Positions 13,901-25,330 of a DNA stretch of 64,000 bases are shown here, piece after piece. The position numbers and the translations under genes were made by a program. The stretch spans positions 1,601,001-1,665,000 of the forward strand of contig JAFEUB010001017.1 in assembly GCA_024529925.1 (NCBI GenBank), given 5' to 3'. This stretch comes from Ophthalmolycus amberensis (taxonomy: Eukaryota > Chordata > Actinopteri > Perciformes > Zoarcidae). The notes below the pieces were generated by a model that was given only the letters and a program-made list of their open reading frames with translations, was not told where the DNA came from and searched no databases. The stretch's first letter is position 1; every line of letters begins with the position of its first letter.

Positions 13901-16110
13901 TCTGATTTAAAAAGCTAATACATTTAAACAATTCCTCCCTGGGAAGCAGCCACGAGGCAGACAGATGTGGAAAGCTTCAGCGACATTAAGGGGCTCGAGC
14001 TCTTCCACTTAACCACCAGTCCTTCTTTGCCCCCCAAACATCAGTCTTTTACTTCCCGCCTCTCCAAAAACAACACAAGTCACTCAGGTGAGGCGAGACG
14101 CTGACGTGCAGCAGCAGATCTCCCAGCAGTCCCTTTTGAAAAAGCTGTTTGGATTTCTGGCGGTGAATTCGCTCCCATCTACAAAGGGACCTTAGATTTC
14201 TTTCTTTTTTTTACTCCGTTGTCCCTAAATGCCTTGTAGGAATAACAAACAAGCTGCCAAGATAAATCATGGCATGTATTCCTTACTCGCCATTCTAAAG
14301 GCTGCCATTTCATCATACTGCTGTCATCCTCACAGGGCCTTTCTTTGAGCAGATAAAGGGTCAAGAGACTAAGAGGGTGTGGAAAGCAAGCTGTCCTTCT
14401 GCTTTATTCACTGCACACAAACACTCGCCCAGTTTGCGTCCTCCTGTCTGTGGCTTTTGGCAAGTGAGCATGAAAGGGAGATTTACATAGATTTGTCCGG
14501 ATGTCTGTATTGCACCGGCCAGAACGTTGACATGAGGGGCTTTTACCGAGGAGGTAAAAGAGCCGGACCAGCGGCCACGCAACAGGACTGGAGGGCAGCA
14601 TCGGGCAGGATACACTCTGCTGAACAAATATGACCTGCGCATTGAGAGATGTGTCACTCAGCTATTATCACTCCGATAGACAACACAACATTTTTCCCTT
14701 TTTACAATCTCGGAATGACAAACAAAGGCATTGAAGGGCCGTACCGCTGTTTATGTATGTTCTGTGGCATTGATGACACACCTCAAACAGACATTTTCTA
14801 CCATCATCACCAATTTAGAAGAAAAAACAGGTGCCGAACTACCTGTTTTATGGAACAAAAAAGAAAGACAGTTGTCTGGAAACTACCCAATCTGCCAGAT
14901 GGCCAGTCCATCCCTGGTCACGGTCAATAGAAGGCACATGATGATGCAGAACTGGGATGAGACTCCATGTTTTTGTGCCACAAACAAGTGCAAATCTTTA
15001 GTTTAAGTCGAGTCATTTTTGCTGTATGCCCCACCGTTTGTTGTAAAAAATATGGTGGATGTGAAAACATGTCCTTTCTTATCCACTATAGTCTTTTCCT
15101 TGACTCTGTAAGCAGCCACCACACCTCAGAAATATGCTTTCGCAATCATTTTGCCCTTTAGGCTATTTAGTAATGCATAAGGAAGACTGGAACTGGTGGG
15201 CTGAGTTACAATTCAGCTTTTAATTGGTGCAATTTTATCTTTTGTCAGCCGTAAACATAGTTTAAACACCTAGTTCCTATCACGTGCAACTGGTGGTTAG
15301 TTAATTAGTGGTCGCGTGCTTCAGAGGAGGGACAAATGTTCAGATGCATAGTTCAAAGATTAATTAATGTAGAGCAGAGCCATATTTAAAAGAATCCCAA
15401 AGAAGAGATGCTCTTCGTGTACAAAGGTGTGACAATAAACTGGGTGTTAGCAATGGAGGTAAGTGTGCGCTTGCTTCTTTTCATCTGATCAACAATCCTA
15501 TAATTAGGATTAGGCATTTTCATTCACGTCTCTAGTACAGCATGTACCTGTCCTGAAACGTTCGGTGTGGCAACTTAAGAATACAGCACAAGGTTGTGAT
15601 CGATCTTAATTAGCCTTCTATGACCCACCTCGTTTGGAAAAGAAAATCCGACATACCGGTAAATGTGTGAAATCTTTAAACTACTGCCTCTACTCAGCCT
15701 CTATTGGTTTGTCACTCCCTCGTTGTTGGTGGTCTGGTGATGCTGGTGATGACCTGTGCGGTCTGAAATGTCAGGGTCAGGGGAAACCATAAAGTCTTAA
15801 GGATTTATACAGCCAGTTAGGAAGGGGAGAAACTCTGAGAAGTCAAGCAAACGGAGGGAAAAGGGGTTGAAATAGGGACTCAGCAGGTCGCACTGTGAGA
15901 AAACTGCTGAGTCACTTGTCTGAGAGCAAAGCAACACAGTTAAATGTGCAATTTGCAGACAGTGTCAGTGATATGACACGATGGTGTATAATTAAATGAT
16001 AATTTATAACCAGCTAAACAAGTTTGGTAACATCTTTTTATAAGAAGTGTGTGGGCATTGTACTTTAATAACCTTTTATGTTGGGTGAGGCAAAAGGATC
16101 TTCCTCCTTG
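10960..16110. other. non-coding, no gene recognised
   Basis: No exon, RNA gene or transposon ends recognised. The part at 14100-14650 is compositionally even and free of repeats, and it could be a conserved non-coding element. The small overlapping frames there (14361-14657, 14379-14633) look spurious. Confidence 0.5.
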
Positions 16111-16119
16111 ACTAATTTG

Positions 16120-16347
16120 TCTTATGTTCGAGTTGTTTCGATAACTGTATCGGAAATGCCTCAGATACGGCCTAAAATGCTGGATCGGGTATCGGCGAGT
16201 ACGTTGCACCGATCAGTAACAACTTCATGTAATTTCATGTAATTTCATGTAATTTATCAGCTCATTTACTGATAATGTGCTACACAGGAACAACAACACG
16301 TGCCACTCACTACCCGAACCATACACACTGTCAGACCTGTGGTCACA
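16120..16347. repeat. left half of a repeat interrupted by the hAT element
   Basis: Contains GATCGGGTATCGGCGAGTAC and three direct copies of AATTTCATGT (about 16228-16256). Continues, after the 1200-bp hAT element, at 17564. The TATCGG-rich ends (here and at 17728-17780) suggest a single DNA repeat. Confidence 0.55.
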
Positions 16348-16355
16348 CTCTTGTG
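16348..16355. repeat. target-site duplication, left
   Basis: CTCTTGTG immediately before the hAT terminus, identical to 17556-17563. Confidence 0.9.
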
Positions 16356-17555
16356 CAGTGGCGGCTGGTTAATAGAGGGCCATGGGGCATGGCCCCACCA
16401 TGAGCCACACAAAAAAGGAAAAAAATAAAATAAAATTGTAATAATCATAAATTATACAAATTGTCAATATTTGTGTTTTTGAACTATGGAATGTACCCAG
16501 TAATGTGTGTAAAATATGATATCTGCACAAAATATATGCTTTTCCTGCTCGTGCTCTCTGCCTTTGTGCTCGTCTGCTCGTGCTCTCTGCCTGTGTGCAC
16601 GGCACGTCTGAGAACGCGCAGCTTGGGGGGCCTAATCGTTTTGGCCCAAAAGAGACGGGTCTATGAAGCAGTTTAGCCAATTGCTGATTCAAGATATAAA
16701 TGAGTGACATACAATTTAGCCAATCAGCGCCCTCAAATAGATTCAGCGTGGGGCCAGAACGATCTGGCCCATAGCTGCGCGTTCTCGTCAGGAGAAGTCT
16801 CTACAGACGCCCGCGCCAGCGCGAGCACTCCTCCTCCAAGACCCGTTTGAGAGGAGAACTTTGGCGGAGATTCTGCAGCCAAAGAGCTGATATCAGATCA
16901 GCCTGACCTCACAATCAGACAGCAGACTCGCGGGAAAGGGAAGCAGTACATGCGAAGCTTCTGTACTAGCTGTACACCAGACAGGTTTGGCTAGCTGGCT
17001 AGCTGGATAACGTCATGCTAATCATTTATTTAGCTTTTTAAAACAACGGGGACAGATCCAGCACGGACAGTTACGGGAGTGAGGGATGAGGAGGTAAGGA
17101 AACATGAGAACACCAGGACACACATGGAGAACTCTGTCAAGCTACATATTAGACAAAGTGAACATCTTTTCTTCTACATAGTTGTCCTCAGTCTCATCTG
17201 CTTAACTTGGTCATGGAGGCATCAACATGTAATAGAGATGTTAAATTAACAGTGAAAACTCATCATAGCTTAATTTAACATCAGTATTCATAATTACACT
17301 TCATGTTTACTTCTCCTGATCTTTACCTCCTATAACAAGGTCCATAGGGGCATCTCAATAAATGAACATGTTATATTATATTATATATATATATAGTTCT
17401 GATTTTTTTCGTGTTGGAATACATGTTAAATATTTAACTGCCAAGTAATAATGCGTGTTTGATTCTAACGTTTTTTTTGCATTAAATCATACTGGGATGT
17501 TTGCTGAAATTGATAGGATGGCCCTACCTAGAACATTTTCCACCAGCCGCCACTG
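16356..17555. mobile_element. non-autonomous hAT transposon, 1200 bp
   Basis: The ends are CAGTGGCGGCTGGT and its exact reverse complement ACCAGCCGCCACTG, with weaker inverted similarity further in (AGGGCCAT on both sides). A perfect 8-bp duplication CTCTTGTG flanks the element, which is diagnostic of hAT. No transposase frame is present. Internally, about 16608-16650 and 16750-16790 form an imperfect inverted repeat (GAACGCGCAGCT / AGCTGCGCGTTC), and a roughly 29-bp direct repeat (CTGCTCGTGCTCTCTGCC) lies near 16543-16597. The intact ends and perfect TSD point to a fairly recent insertion. Confidence 0.88.
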
Positions 17556-17563
17556 CTCTTGTG
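17556..17563. repeat. target-site duplication, right
   Basis: CTCTTGTG immediately after the hAT terminus, matching 16348-16355. Confidence 0.9.
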
Positions 17564-17800
17564 CATCCTATTTTTTCCTGATAATGCTCAATTGTGATCA
17601 AGAAATCTGTATTGAACTCGGAAGGGGGATACAGTTGTTTGAAGGCAATGTTTCCACAGCAATATAAAATACATATTAGAGAGGAATGAAATTACCTGTT
17701 CAACTGTTTTTGTTTTTAATGCACTGGTATCGGATCGGTACTCGGTGTGCGCCGACATGCAAGTTCAGGTGTCGGTATCTGGAAGTAAAAAAAAGAGGAA
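17564..17800. repeat. right half of the interrupted repeat
   Basis: Resumes at GCATCCTATTTTTTCCTGAT and runs to GGTATCGGATCGGTACTCGG and GTGTCGGTATCTGG. The TATCGG motifs mirror those on the left side at 16180-16210, consistent with one element split by the hAT insertion. Confidence 0.55.
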
Positions 17801-17809
17801 GCACTCTGT

Positions 17810-19970
17810 TGTGACCGTTTTTCAATGTCTCACTCAGAGGTGAATATCAGTGTTGATGATCAGTGGCTGAGCTACTACTTATCTCTTGGTGTCACTCACC
17901 AAAGTACAGAGACTGAAAGGAAGGCAACGAGCAGTGCCAGTTGTCTGTGCTGCTATCAGTAAATAAACTCTGTCTGACACAGAGACAACTAAAACAGTGT
18001 TGAGCCACACACAATGGCCCGAATTTAATTTGCCACACTTGTTTCTACTTCTACTTATCTATTTTACAAGACCACAAGAACCAAAATGATTTTGGTGACC
18101 TCTGACCATTTTGTTGTTGACGATGTTCAGAATCAGGTCAGAAATCCCCGGCTTTTTAAAACACATTTGTCCATGACTTGGCATCTTGCATCTGATCAAA
18201 ACTGGTAAGAATAGTTTTTTTTCTTGTTTTTTGTCTTTCAGGCCAAATTTTCTCTCTAAATCAAATAAGCAGATTTTATTCAAGTTTCCCTGAGGATGGT
18301 CTCCTCTCCATTTGCCATCTTTCCCGTATCATTCACCTTAAATTCAAATGATCCATCTCAGAATGAGTATTATTTACTGTGTACTCTGTAGTTTGAAATT
18401 AGGACTCAGGTTTGTATTGTGGGTTAGAATTATCCTCGTGGCCTCATGGGGCCGCTGTCGGAGCTTCTTTGACTTGGTCTTTCACTTTTCTTATTCACAC
18501 TGTTCCAACTGTGTACTGAGTTAAATATTATGGAACATGCTGCCTAGTGTTTTCAAGCTGACAATGAGTTTGATTTCATCAAAAAGAGCCGTGTTTTTGG
18601 TACGGCGTGCGATGTCAGACGGTTACTAGAAAGCAGTGTGCTTTTTCAATGTTCGATTTTTATTACAGCACCCAAACAAGATTACGTCTTCTGTTGTTCG
18701 GGGTCACACCTGCTAACCATTACTAGTCCATCTGTGGATGTGCAGGTTGTACAATAATAGTTTCTGCATGTTGCAGCTGCCGGGTTCTGTCCCAACTGCA
18801 AGATGCTAAGCAGTTTGAATTCAACATACAGTGAGACTTGAGTCTAGTTCGCCCTGTTAGAATCCATTAGAAGTTATCCTTGTCTTTTATATATAGCCGT
18901 TGCCAGTGGGTGGCCGCTGTATTTTTCTGAAGCCTGCTCAAATGGAGGCCATTCAGTGTTCCCCTGCCACTCCCTCTCTGCCCTCGAGGCCGTATCCCCG
19001 CAGGGAGGGTCATCACGGCCTGAATGGCGTCCCAAATAGCCCTCATAAAGGCTTAGTGGGTGCAAGACCTCTGTGAGGATCAGGTAGAACATTGGGGGTC
19101 CCACAGACGAGGCGGGGCTCAGCACATTTGGCAGGAGAGGAGGGTGAGATCTGACTCTCCAATGGTCACACTCGATAGGAAACCGGAGGTTAAGCCGAGC
19201 CAAATGTGGTTATCTGTTGAGTACCAAGCCCAAACAGAGTATCGCAATACTCAATGTGACATCTTTGAATTTGTCTTAAAATTTCACAATTCTTTATACG
19301 AACAGAGATTGCTCAAATTATCCCCAAACAGTGATGTTGTGGTGAATAAAAAGGCCTCACAATCGCCAACCTAAACACAAGTAATGAATAAAACAATTTC
19401 TTTTTTTAAACAATAGAAAGGTACATTTATAGTTGCATTACTAATGTGGCATTGTTATGTAAATGTCATATTCTAAACCTAGCCTACTGTTGTTCACGGT
19501 TAAGGAATTCGGCCCCGGCCCAAATGAGGAAACCTTATGTTAGTTAAATGTGGGGCTCAAACCTTCACATGGAACTGCTTAATCGGCACAGTCGTAGGGA
19601 TTGACAAGACTGATACAAGTATAATGCTAATACTTAGACATGTTTTAAATTGAAAAATGAATAGGTTTGAAATGTATCATAATGTCTTTGGCAATCACTA
19701 CATGCAGTTAAAAAACAAACAAGGGTTTACCACTCTTGCATTGGCGACACGAGAACTTCTATCATTGTGATCGCTGGAGTCACAAGAATGTTGATAACGT
19801 TTAAATCGTTCTTCACTCCAGCAGGAAACTGGTGCCGTAAGGGTTGTTTTTGTAGACCAAATATATGTAGGACTAATTTATGTTATATCTTATTTTCTTT
19901 ATCTTTTTTCATTAAGTTGTGATACATTTTGAAGATGAAAATGCTGCTTTTCAGGCCTGGCTAACTTTCA
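17810..19970. other. non-coding, no gene recognised
   Basis: No gene or RNA recognised. The GC-richer tract 18880-19210 is free of repeats and stands out from its AT-rich surroundings. Overlapping small frames in it (18874-19203, 19060-19374) lack family features. Confidence 0.5.
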
Positions 19971-19976
19971 GCTTTA

Positions 19977-20390
19977 TGCTGTGTTCAAAGCAAACGCGGA
20001 GCGTTTTTTTCGCGCCAGTAGATTACATGCAAAGTCAATGCAAAGACGTGAATGGACGCGAGTAAACGCAAAATTGAGTTGGGCTGTGTCGCGATAGCCT
20101 ATCAGCGTTAAGATGCTCCTCGTGTCATCGCTGAGGTTCTGCCGTACCTATATTGTAGCCGTAGGTGGGCACCAGGAGCTCTACGATATCTCAATAGGAG
20201 TGATCGGATTATAAATGTGTGTGTAAACCGTATGGTACAAACAATGAAAACAACGCTGCCGTTATTACGCCTAGATTACGTTATTTTGAGTGTTGATGGA
20301 GCTGCGACAATGTTAGCCTAGCCTAGCACTGATCGATCCGAGCTCCATTGAGAAAACAAGTATTTTAAAAGTTATTTGCTTGTCGTCTTG
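19977..20390 (-). mobile_element. truncated second copy of the PIF/Harbinger-like element
   Basis: Starts TTA then TGCTGTGTTCAAAGCAAACG, matching the right end of the 4237-5310 element in reverse. Shared blocks include TAGATTACATGCAAAGTC, GCGATAGCCTATCAGCGTTA, CCGTATGGTACAAACAATG and GAGCTCCATTGAGAA. It fades out after about 20390, so the other terminus is lost. Confidence 0.7.
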
Positions 20391-20439
20391 CGGAGAGAAC
20401 GAACTAAACATTAATTCAGACTTCACTACATGAACCTGC

Positions 20440-20760
20440 TAAAATACTTAGTTAGGTGTTGTGAAAATATGCTTTCTTGTCAAGAAAATGAGAAGATTTG
20501 AACCACTGTCATGTCTGTAAGGCAAATATGAAGCTACAGCCAGCAGCGGGTTAGCTTAGCTTAGCATAAAGACTAGAAAAGGTTGGAATCGCTAGCCTGG
20601 CTACCTACCAAAACTTCTAAAGCTCATTAATAACACATTATATCCAATTTTTTGAATCCATTCAAAAAGGGATGTACAGACACGACAAGTTGCTGTTTCA
20701 CAACATTTGTTGTCCGGGAGCAGTGACTTCCTGGAATGCCCATTTTCCCTTTAAAGACAG
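20440..20760 (+). repeat. TTAGCTTAGC-type interspersed repeat, forward copy
   Basis: GAAGCTACAGCCAGCAGCGG, then GTTAGCTTAGCTTAGCATAA, later ACGACAAGTTGCTGTTTCAC and GCAGTGACTTCCTGGAATGCC. It is the clearest forward copy together with the one at 63740. Confidence 0.65.
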
Positions 20761-22090
20761 TTGTAGACAAAATATTTCTATTATCACCCTAGCTTCATTG
20801 TTAGCAATGTAATATCCCTCACTGATGATACTGTAAATAGTTTTCTGTTAGATACATGGGTTTTACGGAGGTTCACTCTGGGCTGAGATAATCCATGTTA
20901 TTTGGGTTAGAGATGCCTGTGTGTTGGGTGGCAGCTGGCTCACCCGTTGTTGACAGAGTCGGAGGTTTGTTTTGGAACGGCTGCCTCAACATGCCGCAGG
21001 TGCACCCAATGTTGTTTAGCCTCAGCTAGCACCAAAGAAGTGAGGGAGAAGGTACGTTCAACGACGGGGCAAAGCGACGTGCTCAGAGCCTAAAGGAGGA
21101 GGATGGAGTGATGGTCTCTGATGACTGGTCACAGCCAACGCATGCAGAAAGTCACATAATCAAAATAGCTGGCTGGAACTGGGATGTTTACACAAATGAA
21201 GGCGAGGAGAACAGCTCGGACCACAAAACTGCAGAGAGCACAAAATAAATACCTCTACTAGTCCTTTTGTTTTGTCCAGTGGTTTAGCCGACATCCCAGA
21301 GCAACAAAGTACAGTTTAGCATCGAAGCACATCAATAGTCAAAAGATACCAAAATGACAGTTCTAGATCGATAAAAGAATCATTGATCAATGGATCAAAC
21401 ATTGTTTTTCCTGTGACTCCTTCACAATAAAAGCACCTCATAAGCCCTTTTAAGTTTTAGCCTTTGCTATAATTGCTCCACACTGTACCAAACACAGTCT
21501 GTGATGCACAATCTCTCACGTGATGGGGCCTCCGGACCTGTCGGAGCACCGGTGCAGACGGTGCAGCTGCACAGGGGGCCCGCGGTCTGAGCGTGGTGTT
21601 CAGTGTTGAGTGGGGCCTCGGTGCAGACTGACAGGTGCTTTGGGAAATGGGACAAAGTATTGCAGGAGATATGTCTGGAATGCAGCAACAAGGAGAGAGA
21701 GAGAAAAAAAGAGCCATAACTTTAATAACCAAACCAAATGAAGGTAACGGTAACAGCGCGGTAATCTCCCAGTTTGACCGCTCAGCCTTGGAGATAATTT
21801 TCAAGGATATTGGCCAAGCTCTGGATATCATTGACATCAGTATGTGCGGTAATTTAGTTTAGTAATTTACTTCAGGTAACTGGGATCAAGATTGTGGGTC
21901 ATGTCTTCTTTATAATGCAGTTCATTCTCTGGTTTGTGCTAATTCAAATCCTCATATGTGGTGAAGTATGTGAATTATGTAAGCTTATCTTAAATAACAA
22001 TGGGGAAACAGCAAGCCTGTCTTCGTCTTAGGGGAAGATAAACGTAAGAAGTGCGTCTACCAGCACCTCTAAAGTGTAAATAAACGCCAA
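20760..22090. other. non-coding, no gene recognised
   Basis: Nothing recognised apart from background. The antisense frame at 21457-21837 has no family features. Confidence 0.5.
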
Positions 22091-22099
22091 GTTGTTTTT

Positions 22100-22450
22100 T
22101 TCCAGGTGTTTATATGCAGGACTATGTTTTGGCCGGATGCAGTGACTACGTGAATGTACTACGTGTGATGGCCTTGAGGTTGCCAGGTGACTAGCAGAGG
22201 AAGTCAGTTCGCAGGAAATAGTCCTGCACATAACTCCTATAAAACCACAAATTGTTGTTGTTTTTTCACTTATACAGACTAAAAAATGTATGTTAACTAG
22301 TGATCTTTAGAGGTGCAAGTAAGCTGTTTTTGGTAACTTTGGATAGATGCAGGATAGCAGTTTCCTCCCTGTTTTCCAGTCTTTATGCTAAGCTAAGCTA
22401 ACTGGCTGCTGGAATGTTGCCTTTCATTTAGACAGGTATGAGAGGGGTCT
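22100..22450 (-). repeat. TTAGCTTAGC-type interspersed repeat, reverse copy
   Basis: GCAGGACTATGTTTTGGCCGG through TTTATGCTAAGCTAAGCTAA and GACAGGTATGAGAGGGGTCT. It carries the distal GGCCTTGAGGTTGCCAGGTG block, so it is nearly full length. Confidence 0.65.
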
Positions 22451-23640
22451 TATGTAAATCTCTCTATGGGTTATTTGCATTAAGGGGGGTTACAAGCGAA
22501 AAGGGTTGGGAATGACTGGTGTAGGAGACCTTATGATTACATGACTTTTATAAGATTTTAGGAATACTCTCCATATAGGCCCAAAAATCCATCATGTACA
22601 CCAGATCACCTTGGTAACTACCCATCTGAGTGTCAGCCATGGCTCTTTGCACAGACCTGTCGGCCTGCACGGCTCTGCACTTCAAAGAATCACAATGTTT
22701 ACATCCCGGGTTGCATCCATGTAGTGTCAGTGCACACATGTCAACAGTCTTCTCATTCCTGTGCGCTCCCGTATTTATAGAGCACATTCTGCAGCTCGGC
22801 CCGTATGGTTGTTACTCCCTTATTTCCCGCCTCGGGATGGGATTAAATCTCTGAACTTCCACTGAACTACATCAATTCCAATTTAACACAAGAAATACGA
22901 TACATGTTGAAGGCTGCAGCAACCAGCTGATGTGTTCCGTTAATTCTACTTCAAACACTGCAGCTAACCTGTGATGGTATAACAAAGTGAGTACCTGTTG
23001 CAACAAAGGCTTGGAGAACCTTCAGACTCTTTCAAACAACATTAATTACAAGCAAAAATGTCTGTGTGTTATGTAATCTGATCGGCCCAGTCACTCCTTG
23101 AAAAATGATTGAATGATGATTGTTTCCATTTTAACTGATTTCCATGAGACTGTATCAACACAAATGTGGAAAAAAACGCGACTGTATTCATGAGGATATA
23201 AAAATATCTCCAGAGATATTAGTGATATGAGTGCAGAGTGAATCATAGTGGGCAGCAGCATGTTATTGTTTCGGCTGTGACTGCTGTCAGATCAAGCCAC
23301 ATTTTTTTCTTTTGGTGTTGACAATAGAGGGGAATGTACAATTCCAGTCCTCGACATGAACAATTGTCTTGGCACGACCGTATACAATGAAAGGCTGAGC
23401 TAAAGAGGACGATGGTGGCGCATATAAAAAGACTTGACACAATGAGTCAAACCCAGAAGTTTATTACTTGGCAGTCGTCCTGTCAAAACAGAAACCCGGA
23501 CTCTTGGTGCTGGTGTCCCAGCCTGGGTTGGCTGCTGACTGGCAGCTAGACGGCAGAGAGGCGCTTGATACTCGCTCAGATCATTCAGGTCGTAACAGAC
23601 GGGGTTAGGTGTGTTTAGGGTGTGAGGTTGTTGTTGTTGA
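22450..23640. other. non-coding, no gene recognised
   Basis: Unique-looking sequence with no supported gene or RNA. Confidence 0.5.
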
Positions 23641-24360
23641 AAGAATACTCCCAACATTTTAGGAGATCCAATTATGTCAATGTCTGTGGGTGCATTGCGA
23701 AAGTCTGGACGTGTTTAGCCTAGCTTAGCATTAAAACTGGAAACAGGTGGAAACAGTCGGCCTCGCTCTGTCCAAAGTAAACAAAACAGTATGCCAAAAA
23801 CAGAAACCCACACCACTTCAAACAACAAGTGTGCCTTTTTTCTGAGAGTAAGATGAGAACATATCATTGTCAAGGCTGTTTGCTGTGTGTGGAGCTTAAG
23901 TCAGATTGTGTTTAGGCAAGCCTAGCATCAAGACTGGAAGCAGGGGGAAACCGTTTGCCTGGTTCGTAAAGAAAATACACCAATAACAAATGAATACATT
24001 TGTTTTACATTACAGATTAAACAAGCAAAGAAGCAATGTGTTAATTAGTGAGCTTTAAAGGGTATCGGTAGGTGTATTCTTTCTACTTTAAACAGCCATG
24101 CTAGCTGTTTCCCCCTGTGCCCAGTCTTCATGCTAAGCTAAGCTAACCATGTCCTGACTCAAACTCCGTGCTTATTAAAGCAGTAGTTTGACATTTTGGG
24201 AAATTTACTTATTCCCTTTCTTGTCAAGTTTGATGAGAATTTCGGTACCACTCACATATTTTTACTTTGAGTGGGAAGCTGGAGCGAGCAGATGGTTATC
24301 TTAGCTTAGCATTAAGATTAGAAACAATGGGAAACTGTTGGCTCTGTCCAAGGGTAAAAA
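23640..24360. repeat. cluster of TTAGCTTAGC-type repeat copies
   Basis: At least three partial copies in mixed orientation: forward near 23715-23800 (TTAGCCTAGCTTAGCATTAA), reverse near 24100-24150 (TTCATGCTAAGCTAAGCTAA), and forward from 24180 (GCAGTAGTTTGACATTTTGG, then CTTAGCTTAGCATTAAG). Confidence 0.6.
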
Positions 24361-24384
24361 AATGCACACGTTTACTTATTAACA

Positions 24385-25171
24385 TGACATCATCAACAAA
24401 CACCAGTGACCCAGTTCCATTGGCAGCCATTCATGCCCATCCAAAGCACTGCCTCCACCATGTTAGACAGATGATGTGGTTTGCTTTGGATCGTGAGCCG
24501 TTCCTTTCCTTCTCCACTCTTTTCTCTTCCCATCATTCTGGTTCAAGTTCATCTTGGTTTCATCCGTCCAAAGAATCTTGTTCCAAAACTGGTCCGGCTT
24601 TTTCTGTTCAAGTCTAATCGGGCCTTCCTGTTCTTCAGTGTACAGTGGTTTGCACCTTGTTGTGAAGCTTCTGTATGTAGATTCATGAAGGCGTCTCTAG
24701 ACTGTAGACTTTGACAATGGCACGCCTACCTCCTCCAGAGTGTTCTTGACTTCGGTAGATGTTATGAAGGGATTTTTCGTCACTAAGGAAATAAATGTGC
24801 AACCATCCACTTTAGATGTTTGTGTTAGTGAGCTTGCCAGTGCATTCCTTCTTTTTAAGAATGTACCAAAGTGTTTATTTGGTGCATGCTGAGAGTTCCA
24901 AAGAGCAGCTACCAAATGCAAATTTAACATTTTGACTTAACTCCAGACCTTTTATCTGCTTAATTTGTCATGAAATAGTGAGCGCACCTGGCCATGAAAC
25001 TGTTTGTAACACAATTAGTTTTGAGCCTCTGAAAATGTGGGGGATTGTGTAAAAATGACCGTAAATCCTAAACGGTTAATGTGATATTGATTTCAAATCC
25101 ATTGAAGTCATGTAAAAAGGCAAATTTAGAAAAAGTGTGTCACAGTCCAGTTACTTATGGCCTTGACTGTA
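24385..25171 (-). pseudogene. Tc1/mariner transposase relic
   Basis: Minus-strand conceptual fragments carry the Tc1 paired-like DNA-binding block KNPFITSTEVKNTLEEVGVP followed by LSKSTV, and in another frame the catalytic-region motif ILWTDETKMNL with HGGGSALDGHEW downstream. Frames are broken by several shifts and a stop. The right end ACTTATGGCCTTGACTGTA resembles the terminus of this transposon group. The opposite end is missing, so the relic is truncated after the middle of the transposase. Not functional. Confidence 0.8.
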
Positions 25172-25214
25172 TTTAAACGTAAAAATTACAATGTGGACTC
25201 TTTCTTGGCCGGGA

Positions 25215-25330
25215 GCTAAGCTGTCACCAATCATCCCCTGCGTCATACTTAACGTACAGGTATTCATCTTCTCTTCTAACTCCCGACAAGAAAGGGAATA
25301 AGTGTATTTCCCAACAATAACACTTACTAC
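25215..25330 (-). repeat. TTAGCTTAGC-family distal fragment
   Basis: CTTGGCCGGGAGCTAAGC, then ATCTTCTCTTCTAACTCCCG and GAATAAGTGTATTTCCC, matching the outer end of the same repeat in reverse. It lies just beyond the Tc1 relic, suggesting the Tc1 inserted in or beside a repeat copy. Confidence 0.5.
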
